Assembly: GCF_003458415.1 (NCBI RefSeq)
Contig: NZ_QRUF01000009.1
Coordinates: forward strand, 36,890 to 100,889
DNA from: Collinsella sp. AF25-2LB
Lineage (GTDB): Bacteria > Actinomycetota > Coriobacteriia > Coriobacteriales > Coriobacteriaceae
DNA: 64,000 bases
Reading direction: 5' to 3'
Of the stretch, positions 53,302 through 60,952 are shown piece after piece. Position numbers and translations under genes: made by a program. The notes under the pieces are model-generated. The model was not told the DNA's origin, searched no databases, and was given only the letters and a program-made list of their open reading frames with translations. Numbering within the stretch: the first letter of the stretch is position 1; every line of letters starts with the position of its first letter.

Positions 53302-53883
53302 CTACATAGTATGGGTCGAATAGACCGGATCGTCCCGCCAAAGCTCCACAGCGTCGCAAAGCGCAACGCCCTCGCGCACAGCACGGGCGCGCGTGGCGTT
53401 CATATCAATCACGCGCTGGTTACTCGAGCCTCTAAAACGCAATGAGATATCGTACAGATCCTGAACAAACGGGCCATCCACCAACATATCGAGGCAGGCA
53501 AGGATACGGTCCGTCGCCTCGGTATGGTGGCGACCGCCCGGCATAAGCTCCTCGAGCACGTCGCCGGTAAAGCACCAAATGGTCTTGCCCGACCCCGCAG
53601 GATAGGCCGCACGCACGCGTTCGATAAAGTCAACAAGCCCCGCCTGGTTCTCGGGCTCCATAGGCTCGCCGCCCAGAATCGTCAGGCCGTCAATAAAGGG
53701 ATGATCGAGGCTCTCGATAATCTTGTCCTCGACGGCACGATCGAACGGCTCGCCCGCAGCAAAGTCCCACGCGACAGAGTTAAAGCAATTCTTGCACCCA
53801 CGACGGCACCCACTCACAAACAGAGAAGTACGAACGCCTTCCCCATCAGCAATGTCGAAATACTTAATGTTCGCGTAGTTCAT
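53302..53883 (-). CDS. nrdG: Anaerobic ribonucleotide reductase activating enzyme
   Basis: A 193-residue radical-SAM protein that installs the glycyl radical on NrdD. It has the cluster motif SGCRRGCKNCFN near 28-39, then LTILGGEPMEPENQAGL (SAM-binding GGE). ATG 53883 was chosen at MNYANIKYFDIADGEG. It lies downstream of nrdD with a 427-base gap full of inverted repeats. A family C hairpin ends 16 bases before its start codon. Confidence 0.92.
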   Translation of the reverse strand: MNYANIKYFDIADGEGVRTSLFVSGCRRGCKNCFNSVAWDFAAGEPFDRAVEDKIIESLDHPFIDGLTILGGEPMEPENQAGLVDFIERVRAAYPAGSGKTIWCFTGDVLEELMPGGRHHTEATDRILACLDMLVDGPFVQDLYDISLRFRGSSNQRVIDMNATRARAVREGVALCDAVELWRDDPVYSTHTM

Positions 53884-53898
53884 AGGTAACTCTCCCGG

Positions 53899-53982
53899 GA
53901 GGCCGGGACATATCATCCCGTCCTCAAACATTCTCGGCCTTCGGCCTGCGAAACTGCGGGCGGGACGATATGTCCCGGCCTC
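53899..53982. repeat. Structured intergenic repeat, family C copy 1
   Basis: GAGGCCGGGACATATC (53899-53914) pairs perfectly with GATATGTCCCGGCCTC (53967-53982), extended by ATCCCG/CGGGAC. Inside: TCCTCAAACAT, the tip GGCC-TTC-GGCC and CTGCGAAACTGCG. The inner words recur in the larger hairpin at 63592-63716 with unrelated arms. Confidence 0.75.
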
Positions 53983-54047
53983 ATGCAAAGGGTAACTCAA
54001 TGAACGAAGCGAACATCGAGCATAGGGTTCGAGGTCCAATAAATACT

Positions 54048-54096
54048 TTGTTGCAGCTCAACCGTTATCGCAAGCAAAGCGTTGTTGCAAGTCAAC
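54048..54096. repeat. Direct repeat TTGTTGCARSTCAAC in the nrdD-nrdG gap
   Basis: TTGTTGCAGCTCAAC at 54048 and TTGTTGCAAGTCAAC at 54082 (13 of 15 identical) are 34 bases apart. On the minus strand each contains a TTGA(C/G)-type -35-like word upstream of nrdG. Confidence 0.4.
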
Positions 54097-54162
54097 TCAT
54101 TTCCGCTAAGAACTTCGAGGAGTGAGCAGGCCTCATGCTGCATCTCAGCTACGTCAACTTGG

Positions 54163-54297
54163 CTGAACCGAGAGGGCCGCTTGGGCTTTTGCTCGATATG
54201 AGTTCCGCACGCAAAGAAGGCCACTTAATGTGGCCTTCGTCTTGCGCAGGACTGTCCGAAATAGCGAGCAAATGCCCAAGCGGCCCTCTCGGTTCAG
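54163..54297. repeat. Structured intergenic repeat, family D
   Basis: A 24-bp perfect outer stem (CTGAACCGAGAGGGCCGC... at 54163-54186 with 54274-54297), then TTGCTCG/CGAGCAA, and an inner terminator-like hairpin AAGGCCAC-TTAAT-GTGGCCTT (54217-54237). It begins 14 bases after the nrdD stop on the minus strand. Confidence 0.75.
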
Positions 54298-54310
54298 CCC
54301 CGGAGCGGTA

Positions 54311-56533
54311 TTAGAGATGCAGCACGCGGTCGCGGATCTCCTCGGTTCGACCCTGGTTCCAGAATTGGGTACCGATGTAGCCGCACGTACGACGGGCGAC
54401 GTTCATCTTCTCCTGATCGCGGTTGCCGCAGTTGGGGCACTCCCACACCAGCTTGCCGTCATCCTCGACAATCTTGATCTCACCGTCGTAGCCGCACACC
54501 TGGCAGTAGTCGCTCTTGGTGTTGAGCTCGGCGTACATGATGTTGTCGTAGATGTACTGCATCACGCGAATGACAGCCTTGAGGTTGTCCTGCATGTTGG
54601 GAACCTCGACGTAGGAGATGGCACCGCCCGGCGAAAGCTGCTGGAACATACCCTCGAACTTGAGCTTATCGAAAGCATCAATCTCCTCAGACACATGGAC
54701 GTGGTAGCTGTTGGTGATGTAGCCCTTGTCCGTCACGCCCGGGATGATGCCAAAACGACGCTGCAGGCACTTGGCGAACTTGTAGGTCGTCGACTCAAGC
54801 GGGGTACCGTACAGCGAGAAGTCAATATCGCTTTCGGCCTTCCACTCGGCGCACTTGTCGTTCATGCGTTGCATGACGGCCATGGCAAAGGGCGTGCCCT
54901 CCTTCTCGGTGTGGCTGTGGCCCGTCATATACTTGACGCACTCATACAGGCCGGCATAACCCAGACTAATGGTGGAGTAACCGCCCACGAGCAGCTTGTC
55001 GATCGTCTCGCCCTTCTTCAGACGGGCGAGGGCACCGTACTGCCAAAGAATCGGTGCGGCATCCGAAAGCGTACCCATCAGACGCTCATGACGGCACAGC
55101 AGGGCGCGGTGGCACAGCTCAAGGCGCTCGTCGAAGATCTTCCAGAACTTGTCCATATCCTGGTGCGAGCTCAGCGCGACATCGGGCAGGTTGATGGTCA
55201 CGACGCCCTGGTTAAAGCGACCATAGTACTTGGGCTTGTTCGGGTCGTAGTTCAGCGCGTTGGCAACGTTGTTAAAGCCGTTGCCCGAGCGGTCGGGCGT
55301 CAAGAAGCTGCGGCAGCCCATGCAGGTATAGCAGTCGCCGTTACCCGCGGTCTCGCCCTTCGACAGCTTGAGCTCGCGCATCTTTTTCTCGGAGATGTAA
55401 TCGGGCACCATGCGCTTGGCAGTGCACTTGGCAGCCAGCTGGGTCAGGTAGAAGTACGGGGAATCCTCGTGAACGTTATCGTCCTCGAGTACATAGATAA
55501 GCTTGGGGAATGCCGGGGTGATCCATACGCCGGCCTCGTTCTTAACGCCCTCGTAGCGCTGGCGAAGCGTCTCCTCCACGATCATGGCAAGGTCGTGCTT
55601 CTCCTGAGGCGTACGGGCCTCGTTAAGATACATAAAGACCGTCACGAACGGCGCCTGGCCATTGGTGGTCATAAGGGTCACGACCTGATACTGAATCGTC
55701 TGGACGCCGCGACGGATCTCGTCACGCAGACGGTCCTCAACGACCTCACGGACCTTCTCGGCAGACGCAGAGACACCGAGCTCCTCGAGCTCGCGAGCGA
55801 CCTCGCCGCGAATCTTTTGACGGCTCACCTCGACGAACGGGGCAAGATGGGTCAGCGAAATCGACTGGCCTCCGTACTGGGAGGAAGCAACCTGGGCGAT
55901 GATCTGCGTCGCGATGTTGCAGGCGGTCGAGAAGCTGTGCGGCTTCTCGATCAGCGTACCCGAGATAACAGTGCCGTTCTGGAGCATGTCCTCCAGGTTC
56001 ACCAGATCGCAGTTGTGCATGTGCTGGGCAAAGTAATCCGAATCGTGGAAATGGATCAGGCCCTCATTATGGGCATCCACGATCTCTTGAGGCAGCAGCA
56101 CACGCTGAGTCAGGTCCTTGGAGATCTCGCCGGCCATGTAGTCACGCTGAACGGAATTGACGGTCGGGTTCTTGTTGGAGTTCTCCTGCTTGACCTCTTC
56201 GTTATTGCACTCGATCAGCGACAGGATCTTGTCATCGGTCGTGTTCTTCTGGCGCTTCAGGCTCTGAACATAGCGATAGATGATGTAGTGGCGGGCAACC
56301 TCGTAGCAGTCGAGACGCATGATCTCGTCCTCGACCAAATCCTGAATCTCCTCGACCGAAACAGTGTGGCCCGCGTTCTCGCATGCCTCGGCGACGTTTT
56401 GCGCCGCGTAAACCACCTGGCGGTCGGTAAGACGAGAGCTCTCCTCGACCTCCAAGTTTGCGGCACGGATGGCATTGACGATCTTATCGATGTCAAAGAC
56501 AACCTCGGTGCCGCTGCGCTTGATGATCTTCAT
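54311..56533 (-). CDS. nrdD: Anaerobic (class III) ribonucleoside-triphosphate reductase
   Basis: A 740-residue glycyl-radical enzyme that reduces NTPs to dNTPs without oxygen. An N-terminal ATP-cone (1-95, VVFDIDKIVNAIRAAN) mediates allostery. The catalytic body includes CYTCMGCRSFLTPDR. A C-terminal zinc site has CQVCGYDGE and CPNCGNRD. The radical glycine is Gly718 in RTCGYIGTQFWNQGR. GAGGCAAGAGG precedes ATG 56533. A NrdR box lies 260 bases upstream. Confidence 0.96.
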   Translation of the reverse strand: MKIIKRSGTEVVFDIDKIVNAIRAANLEVEESSRLTDRQVVYAAQNVAEACENAGHTVSVEEIQDLVEDEIMRLDCYEVARHYIIYRYVQSLKRQKNTTDDKILSLIECNNEEVKQENSNKNPTVNSVQRDYMAGEISKDLTQRVLLPQEIVDAHNEGLIHFHDSDYFAQHMHNCDLVNLEDMLQNGTVISGTLIEKPHSFSTACNIATQIIAQVASSQYGGQSISLTHLAPFVEVSRQKIRGEVARELEELGVSASAEKVREVVEDRLRDEIRRGVQTIQYQVVTLMTTNGQAPFVTVFMYLNEARTPQEKHDLAMIVEETLRQRYEGVKNEAGVWITPAFPKLIYVLEDDNVHEDSPYFYLTQLAAKCTAKRMVPDYISEKKMRELKLSKGETAGNGDCYTCMGCRSFLTPDRSGNGFNNVANALNYDPNKPKYYGRFNQGVVTINLPDVALSSHQDMDKFWKIFDERLELCHRALLCRHERLMGTLSDAAPILWQYGALARLKKGETIDKLLVGGYSTISLGYAGLYECVKYMTGHSHTEKEGTPFAMAVMQRMNDKCAEWKAESDIDFSLYGTPLESTTYKFAKCLQRRFGIIPGVTDKGYITNSYHVHVSEEIDAFDKLKFEGMFQQLSPGGAISYVEVPNMQDNLKAVIRVMQYIYDNIMYAELNTKSDYCQVCGYDGEIKIVEDDGKLVWECPNCGNRDQEKMNVARRTCGYIGTQFWNQGRTEEIRDRVLHL

Positions 56534-57132
56534 CCTCTTGCCTCTTTCGCATCGTAGCCTCATCGCGCTTCAGAGCCAAACGATACCCGGCAGGGCTTGC
56601 CCCTGTCTTGCGGCGCCGTCGCGCAATCTGTGTTCTCGATAAACCATAAGTCCTCATGCGGACAATCCTCGCGGCCGATCAAGCGGCTCAAAGACGTGTC
56701 CAAATGGGGCGAATAAGGTTCTCGTTCTCTGTCCGCCATCTATCATACGACAAAGAGGCATCTATATCCTGTATTCTTTTTTTAGGTCAAACACAACATA
56801 TAGTGTTTCAGCAGGTCAAAGCAATTAGTCATTTTGCAGACGCATTAATTATGAGGGGTTCTTGGCAAGTCGGTAAAACGTTACCAACACGGCTACCTGC
56901 ATGGCAGTTATAAAACCCCCTTAGTCAAGCCGCTGACAAATCCTACCAAAACCAAGCCGCTCACGCCAAAAGATTCCAAAAGATTGTGCTTGACCAACAT
57001 GTTGCGGTCACGATCGGCCAGGACGTATGCAATCTGCCGGCACCTCTACGGGATGCGAAGACCATCGCGTACAGACCTTGGATCAATATTTGGTGGCTTA
57101 TTTGCCGGCATGTTTGGTGGCATAAAACAAAA
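56534..57132. other. Long upstream region of nrdD
   Basis: About 600 bases with no convincing gene; open frames here lack ribosome sites. It holds the NrdR box at 56791 and AT-rich promoter-like sequence around 56755-56860. The remaining part up to the tRNA-Val terminator shows no recognisable feature. Confidence 0.5.
56791..56806. promoter_or_regulatory. NrdR box
   Basis: ACACAACATATAGTGT matches the NrdR consensus (ACACWATATATWGTGT) at nearly every position. A degenerate second site may lie near 56758-56773. It is expected to repress nrdD when dATP is sufficient. Confidence 0.75.
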
Positions 57133-57159
57133 CAGCCCAGAGACATAGCCTCTGAGCTG
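57124..57159 (-). terminator. Intrinsic terminator after tRNA-Val
   Basis: On the minus strand CAGCTCAGAG pairs with CTCTGGGCTG (one wobble), followed by TTTTGTTTT, 9 bases after the tRNA. Confidence 0.8.
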
Positions 57160-57167
57160 CGAACATT

Positions 57168-57242
57168 TGGTGGGCGTTAGAAGATTTGAACTTCTGACCT
57201 CTTCCGTGTCAGGGAAGCGCTCTCCCCCTGAGCTAAACGCCC
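57168..57242 (-). tRNA. tRNA-Val (GAC)
   Basis: The minus strand folds as a cloverleaf: acceptor GGGCGTT with AACGCCC, encoded ACCA, anticodon GAC in CCTGACACG, T-loop GTTCAAAT. CCA is encoded at 57168-57170. Confidence 0.95.
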
Positions 57243-57245
57243 AAA

Positions 57246-57321
57246 TGGAGCGGACAACGGGGCTCGAACCCGCGACCCCAACCTTGGCAAGGTTGTGCTC
57301 TACCAACTGAGCCATGTCCGC
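57246..57321 (-). tRNA. tRNA-Gly (GCC), copy 1
   Basis: Acceptor GCGGACA with TGTCCGC, anticodon GCC in CCTTGCCAAGG, T-loop GTTCGAGC, encoded CCA. It has two other almost identical copies at 59721 and 59947. Confidence 0.95.
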
Positions 57322-57462
57322 CTGCGAGGATTTAATATACGGGATGATCCACCCAAATGCAAGAACTTTTTTTGAAAAGTTTTGCGACGCCCTCGCGAAC
57401 CTCGCAAAGACATCAGCCACCACGGAAGGCGCAGGCAAACGCAAACTCGCCGTAAGAGGCCC

Positions 57463-59196
57463 CTACATCTCACCGAGCATAATCCAGGCAGAGCTGTCCT
57501 GCGCGAGCCTGCCGTCTGCAAGCGGTGATGAGGTGAGCAGGACCCTGCCCGCCTGCAGCTCCACGGGTGCTGCGCCAAAGTTCGTCACACACGCCCAGCC
57601 GTTGTCGCGGCTATAGGCGATGACGCCGCCCTCAGCGCCCTCGGCACCATCCGCAAGGCCGGTGCGCCCGTCAAGATCGAGCCACGCAAGATCGTTGGCG
57701 CACCCGCGCAGCTTGCGCCGCAGCCAGAGGGCGTCACGATAGAGCGCAAGCATCGATGTCGGGTCCGCTTCTTCCCTATCGGCAGCATAATCGGAAAACC
57801 ATGCAGGCTGCGGCAGATGGGGCGCCGCATCGGCGTCTGCCGGCGAAAACCCAAACGATCCGCCATGCGCGGGATCGTCCGCCGCCACCCACGGCAGGGG
57901 CACACGACAGCCGTCGCGCCCCTTCTCACTCTTCGGTCCGTGCGTATTGGTCGCAGTAGGGTCTTCGAGTGCAGCCCACGGGATATCAGCCACCTCAAAA
58001 AGGCCGAGCTCCTCACCCTGATACACGTATGCCGAGCCCGGAAGCGCCAGCTCAAGCAAAAGGGCCGCCCGCGCGCGGCGCTCGCCGAGTTCACGGTCCT
58101 CGTCATAAGACGACCCGTCGCGTAAGAGCCAGTCGAGCGCAATCTGGTGGTAGCGCGTCGCCTTGATTTGCGGCAGGGCATAGCGTGTCGCCACGCGCGG
58201 CACGTCGTGGTTGGAGAGTACCCAGGTCGAGGCGGAATCGGATTCGACGGCTGCCTTCAAGCCCTTCTCGATTGCAGTGTGCATGTCATCATAGGTCCAA
58301 GTGGCCTTGGCAAACTCAAAGTTGAATGTCTGGCCAAGCTCGCTGGGACGCGCGTAGAGATACTGGCGCTCGGGCAGCACCCACGCCTCGGCAACGGCAC
58401 TGCGCGGCGGATTATAGCGGTCGAACACGCGGCGCCACTCGCGATAGATCTCGTGGACCTCATTGCGGTCCCACAGCGGATGGGTGCCGTCGTCAACCAT
58501 GTCATCGCCCTCGGCGAGATGCCACCGGTCGAGGTCATCGCGGTCGAGATCCTTGGCGAGACCCTGCGCCACATCAATGCGAAAGCCGTCGACGCCTCGA
58601 TCGCTCCAAAACGCCAGGACGTCGCAAAAGAGCGCGTGAACCTCAGGGCATGACCAGTCAAAGTCCGGCTGCTCGGGCGTAAACATGTGCAGATACCACT
58701 GACCGTCCGCAACACGCGTCCATGCGGGGCCACCAAAGTTGGCATTCCAATTGGTGGGAGGCAGCTCGCCATGCTCGCCGCGACCATCGCGGAAGATATA
58801 ACGGGCGCGCTCGGACGATCCGGGGCCGGCGGCAAGAGCGGCTTTGAACCAGGGGTGCTGGTTGGATGAATGGTTGGGCACGATATCGACGATAATCCTG
58901 ATGCCGCGCGCGTGAGCCGCAGCGATCATGTCATCGAAGTCGTCAAGCGAGCCGAGACGTGGATCGACATCGCAGTAGTCCGCCACATCATAGCCACCAT
59001 CGACAAGAGGCGATGGGTAAAACGGGCTCAGCCAGATGGCCTCGATACCCAGCCGCTCAAGATAGTCCATCTGCTGGGTAATGCCCGCGATATCACCCAG
59101 ACCCGAACCAGTCGAATCCTTAAACGAGCGCGGGTAGATCTGATAGATCGCGGCATCAGACATCCATGAGCGCGAAGAAGACTTTTCTGTAGCCAT
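57463..59196 (-). CDS. GH13 alpha-glucosidase
   Basis: A 577-residue glycoside hydrolase family 13 enzyme. Conserved regions: IRIIVDIVPNHSSNQHPWF, the nucleophile Asp in DGFRIDVAQGLAKDL, the acid Glu in SAVAEAWVLPERQYL and Asp in TWVLSNHDVPRVATRY. It resembles oligo-1,6-glucosidase or the actinobacterial alpha-glucosidase branch and acts on short alpha-glucans or maltose-type sugars in the cytoplasm (no signal peptide). GGGAG precedes ATG 59196. It is a stand-alone gene between tRNA clusters. Confidence 0.9.
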   Translation of the reverse strand: MATEKSSSRSWMSDAAIYQIYPRSFKDSTGSGLGDIAGITQQMDYLERLGIEAIWLSPFYPSPLVDGGYDVADYCDVDPRLGSLDDFDDMIAAAHARGIRIIVDIVPNHSSNQHPWFKAALAAGPGSSERARYIFRDGRGEHGELPPTNWNANFGGPAWTRVADGQWYLHMFTPEQPDFDWSCPEVHALFCDVLAFWSDRGVDGFRIDVAQGLAKDLDRDDLDRWHLAEGDDMVDDGTHPLWDRNEVHEIYREWRRVFDRYNPPRSAVAEAWVLPERQYLYARPSELGQTFNFEFAKATWTYDDMHTAIEKGLKAAVESDSASTWVLSNHDVPRVATRYALPQIKATRYHQIALDWLLRDGSSYDEDRELGERRARAALLLELALPGSAYVYQGEELGLFEVADIPWAALEDPTATNTHGPKSEKGRDGCRVPLPWVAADDPAHGGSFGFSPADADAAPHLPQPAWFSDYAADREEADPTSMLALYRDALWLRRKLRGCANDLAWLDLDGRTGLADGAEGAEGGVIAYSRDNGWACVTNFGAAPVELQAGRVLLTSSPLADGRLAQDSSAWIMLGEM

Positions 59197-59293
59197 GGGG
59201 CATATCTCCCTTGCAACGAGGTTATGCGAGATGCCCACGATGATACGCCCAAAGCGGACATTCGCGGCAAACAACGCCACAGCCACGCCCCAA

Positions 59294-59318
59294 AACGCTC
59301 GCTCCCTCTCGGGTTCGA
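59294..59318. repeat. 25-bp direct repeat, copy 1
   Basis: A 25-base word beginning AACGCTCGCTCCCTCTCGGG and ending in TTCGA recurs exactly at 59640-59664. It lies in the alpha-glucosidase upstream region. Confidence 0.75.
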
Positions 59319-59382
59319 ACCTCCCGGGACGAATCGACCGATTAGTAAAAAGAACGGAAGACCCACTCCCCCGGCCACGACA

Positions 59383-59525
59383 GCGAGCGGGGCTCCGGGT
59401 GCCCCAGGTTGCCGCGAAAGAGGAGGGAAGCGTACTTTATGTACGCGACCGACGATTGAGGGGCAAGATGGGGTGCCCGGGGCTCGCGCAGCGTCAACAA
59501 AAAACGCGGTTCGTTAGAACCGCGT
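59383..59525. repeat. Structured intergenic repeat, family A copy 3
   Basis: Long hairpin with arms 59383-59405 (ending CCGGGTGCCCC) and 59470-59487 (GGGGTGCCCGGGGCTCGC), core GAAAGAGGAGGGAA (59416) with tip GCGTAC-TTTAT-GTACGC and GACCGACGATTGA. The short hairpin ACGCGGTTC-GTTA-GAACCGCGT lies at 59504-59525. The order relative to the upstream tRNA transcript matches copies 1 and 2. Confidence 0.85.
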
Positions 59526-59533
59526 AAGATAGT

Positions 59534-59550
59534 TGGAGCGGACAACGGGG
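59534..59550 (-). repeat. 17-base tRNA-Gly 3'-end remnant
   Basis: TGGAGCGGACAACGGGG equals the 3' terminal bases (with CCA) of the tRNA-Gly genes, as at 59721-59737, but the rest of the tRNA is missing. It looks like an att scar or a decayed gene copy. Confidence 0.65.
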
Positions 59551-59680
59551 CGTCCGCGTATTTGCCGCGCAAATACGCACCGGCTTCGGCCGCCCGCCGG
59601 CGTCCTCGCCAGCTCGCTACAAACGCTCCGCGTTTGTTTAACGCTCGCTCCCTCTCGGGTTCGAGCCCAGGCGATGGGTA
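59551..59680. other. Scrambled repeat region beside tRNA-Gly
   Basis: No gene. It contains small perfect hairpins (GCGTATTTG-CCG-CGCAAATACGC near 59546) and the second 25-bp direct repeat at 59640-59664. It is consistent with past insertion and deletion at the tRNA 3' end. Confidence 0.45.
59640..59664. repeat. 25-bp direct repeat, copy 2
   Basis: Exact copy of 59294-59318, 346 bases away, near the tRNA-Gly remnant. Confidence 0.75.
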
Positions 59681-59681
59681 C

Positions 59682-59712
59682 AAAAAAGCCCGGCTACCGT
59701 AGTAGTCGGGCT
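59682..59712 (-). terminator. Intrinsic terminator after tRNA-Gly copy 2
   Basis: On the minus strand AGCCCGACTACT pairs with AGCCGGGCT around the loop and runs into TTTTTTG, ending the tRNA-Gly/Cys/Gly transcript. Confidence 0.8.
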
Positions 59713-59720
59713 GTTGCGCT

Positions 59721-59796
59721 TGGAGCGGACAACGGGGTTCGAACCCGCGACCCCAACCTTGGCAAGGTTGTGCTCTACCAACTGAGCCATGTCCGC
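59721..59796 (-). tRNA. tRNA-Gly (GCC), copy 2
   Basis: Same cloverleaf as 57246-57321, differing by one base in the T-loop region (GGTTCGAACC); anticodon GCC; encoded CCA. Confidence 0.95.
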
Positions 59797-59838
59797 ATAT
59801 GTAAAACAAAACGGGCGCCGGAGCGCCCGGATGTTGCC

Positions 59839-59912
59839 TGGAGGCGAAGCCCGGATTCGAACCGGGGGTAAAGGCTTTGCAGGCCTCTGCCTTACCACTT
59901 GGCCACTTCGCC
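59839..59912 (-). tRNA. tRNA-Cys (GCA)
   Basis: Acceptor GGCGAAG with CTTCGCC, anticodon GCA in CCTGCAAAG, T-loop GTTCGAAT, encoded CCA. It lies between two tRNA-Gly genes on the same strand. Confidence 0.95.
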
Positions 59913-59946
59913 GAAAAAGGACCGCCTAAACGGTCCGGAAATGCAA

Positions 59947-60022
59947 TGGAGCGGACAACGGGGCTCGAACCCGCGACCCCAACCTTGGCAAGGTTGTGCT
60001 CTACCAACTGAGCCATGTCCGC
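59947..60022 (-). tRNA. tRNA-Gly (GCC), copy 3
   Basis: Identical to copy 1; anticodon GCC; first gene of the Gly-Cys-Gly tRNA run. Confidence 0.95.
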
Positions 60023-60127
60023 TTGCGGGTTATTAATTTACGCGAGTTGTCCAAAAGACGCAAGTACTTTTTTCAAAAAACTTGTCTGCCGCATGTTCTT
60101 AGTAGCTAAACGCGCTAAAGCGATTGG

Positions 60128-60874
60128 CTAGGCACACGATTCCAGCGCTCCGCTAAACAGCTTCACCATCTGCACGCGCGTGCCGGCGCCGTCCGTACGA
60201 CGAGCAACCTCCACGTTATCGACGAGCATACGCATAAGCTTGATGCCACGGCCGCGTTCCTCGGATGCGACCGGTTCGCTCGTTTCATCGATAGAATAGC
60301 CGGCACCTCGATCAAGCACCTCAACCACAACGCGATCGCCATAGGCCTGAACCGTCAGGACGCACCCGATACCGCCCGCATGGTCATAGGCATTACCCAG
60401 CGCCTCCCCCGACGCCAATGCGACATCGTAGCGCTCGTCACGGCGCAACGGAAGCGATTCAAGGAGTTCGGCGATGCGATGTCGGTAGTATGGAAGATTC
60501 TCGATACCCTGACGGACCTCAACGCTCTTACTCCAGCGAGGCAGCTCCCCCACCGGAATGGCAGGAATTGACTCCCGTGCCGGCCCCACGACATGAAGGA
60601 TATCGACAAGACGAGCAATCTCCAAAAAGCGAACAACTTCACCTGATGCATTGACGAGCGAAAGCAGGCCTTCTCGCCTCATAAGCTCACGAGCGCGCGT
60701 AAGCAGGAATGCCAAGCCCGTAGAATCGATAAAGCTAACAGCCTGACAGTTGATGACGACACGACGCACGCCGCGGCCAATCAAAGCATCCAACCGCCGA
60801 CGCAGCGCAGGCACCGTGGCGATGTCGATATCGTCTGGTGGCGTCAAAACCGCTATGTCATTCCACTCATTCAT
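60128..60874 (-). CDS. STAS and HATPase fusion protein (partner-switching regulator)
   Basis: A 248-residue protein joining two normally separate partners. Residues 1-105 are a STAS domain with the phosphorylation-site motif FIDSTGLAFLL (Ser51/Thr52), as in RsbV. Residues 115-248 are an RsbW-type HATPase: N-box ASGEALGNAYDHA (Asn162), DRGAGYS and RGRGIKLMRMLVD. RsbW-like kinases phosphorylate STAS proteins and bind sigma factors, so here antagonist and kinase are tethered. ATG 60874 was chosen at the STAS start. The phosphatase gene lies immediately upstream. Confidence 0.85.
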   Translation of the reverse strand: MNEWNDIAVLTPPDDIDIATVPALRRRLDALIGRGVRRVVINCQAVSFIDSTGLAFLLTRARELMRREGLLSLVNASGEVVRFLEIARLVDILHVVGPARESIPAIPVGELPRWSKSVEVRQGIENLPYYRHRIAELLESLPLRRDERYDVALASGEALGNAYDHAGGIGCVLTVQAYGDRVVVEVLDRGAGYSIDETSEPVASEERGRGIKLMRMLVDNVEVARRTDGAGTRVQMVKLFSGALESCA

Positions 60875-60952
60875 ACGACCATGGTTCCCCAAAAAAGCCC
60901 ACTCGATGCATTCGTTTCCCCAACCGTACGGATTCAGCCCGCCCATCGTCGT

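Noticed and set aside
54230..56557. 775-codon frame opposite nrdD
   Set aside because: Antisense shadow of nrdD, which carries all class III reductase motifs.
57163..57322. tRNA-Val/tRNA-Gly pair as an att site for an element upstream of nrdD
   Set aside because: Both tRNAs are intact and no duplicate 3' end was found within the adjacent 600 bases.
59195..59527. Short frames containing VPQVA-KEE within family A repeats
   Set aside because: Copies 2 and 3 can both be translated to similar peptides, but the conservation follows base pairing across both arms, not codons, and there is no ribosome site.
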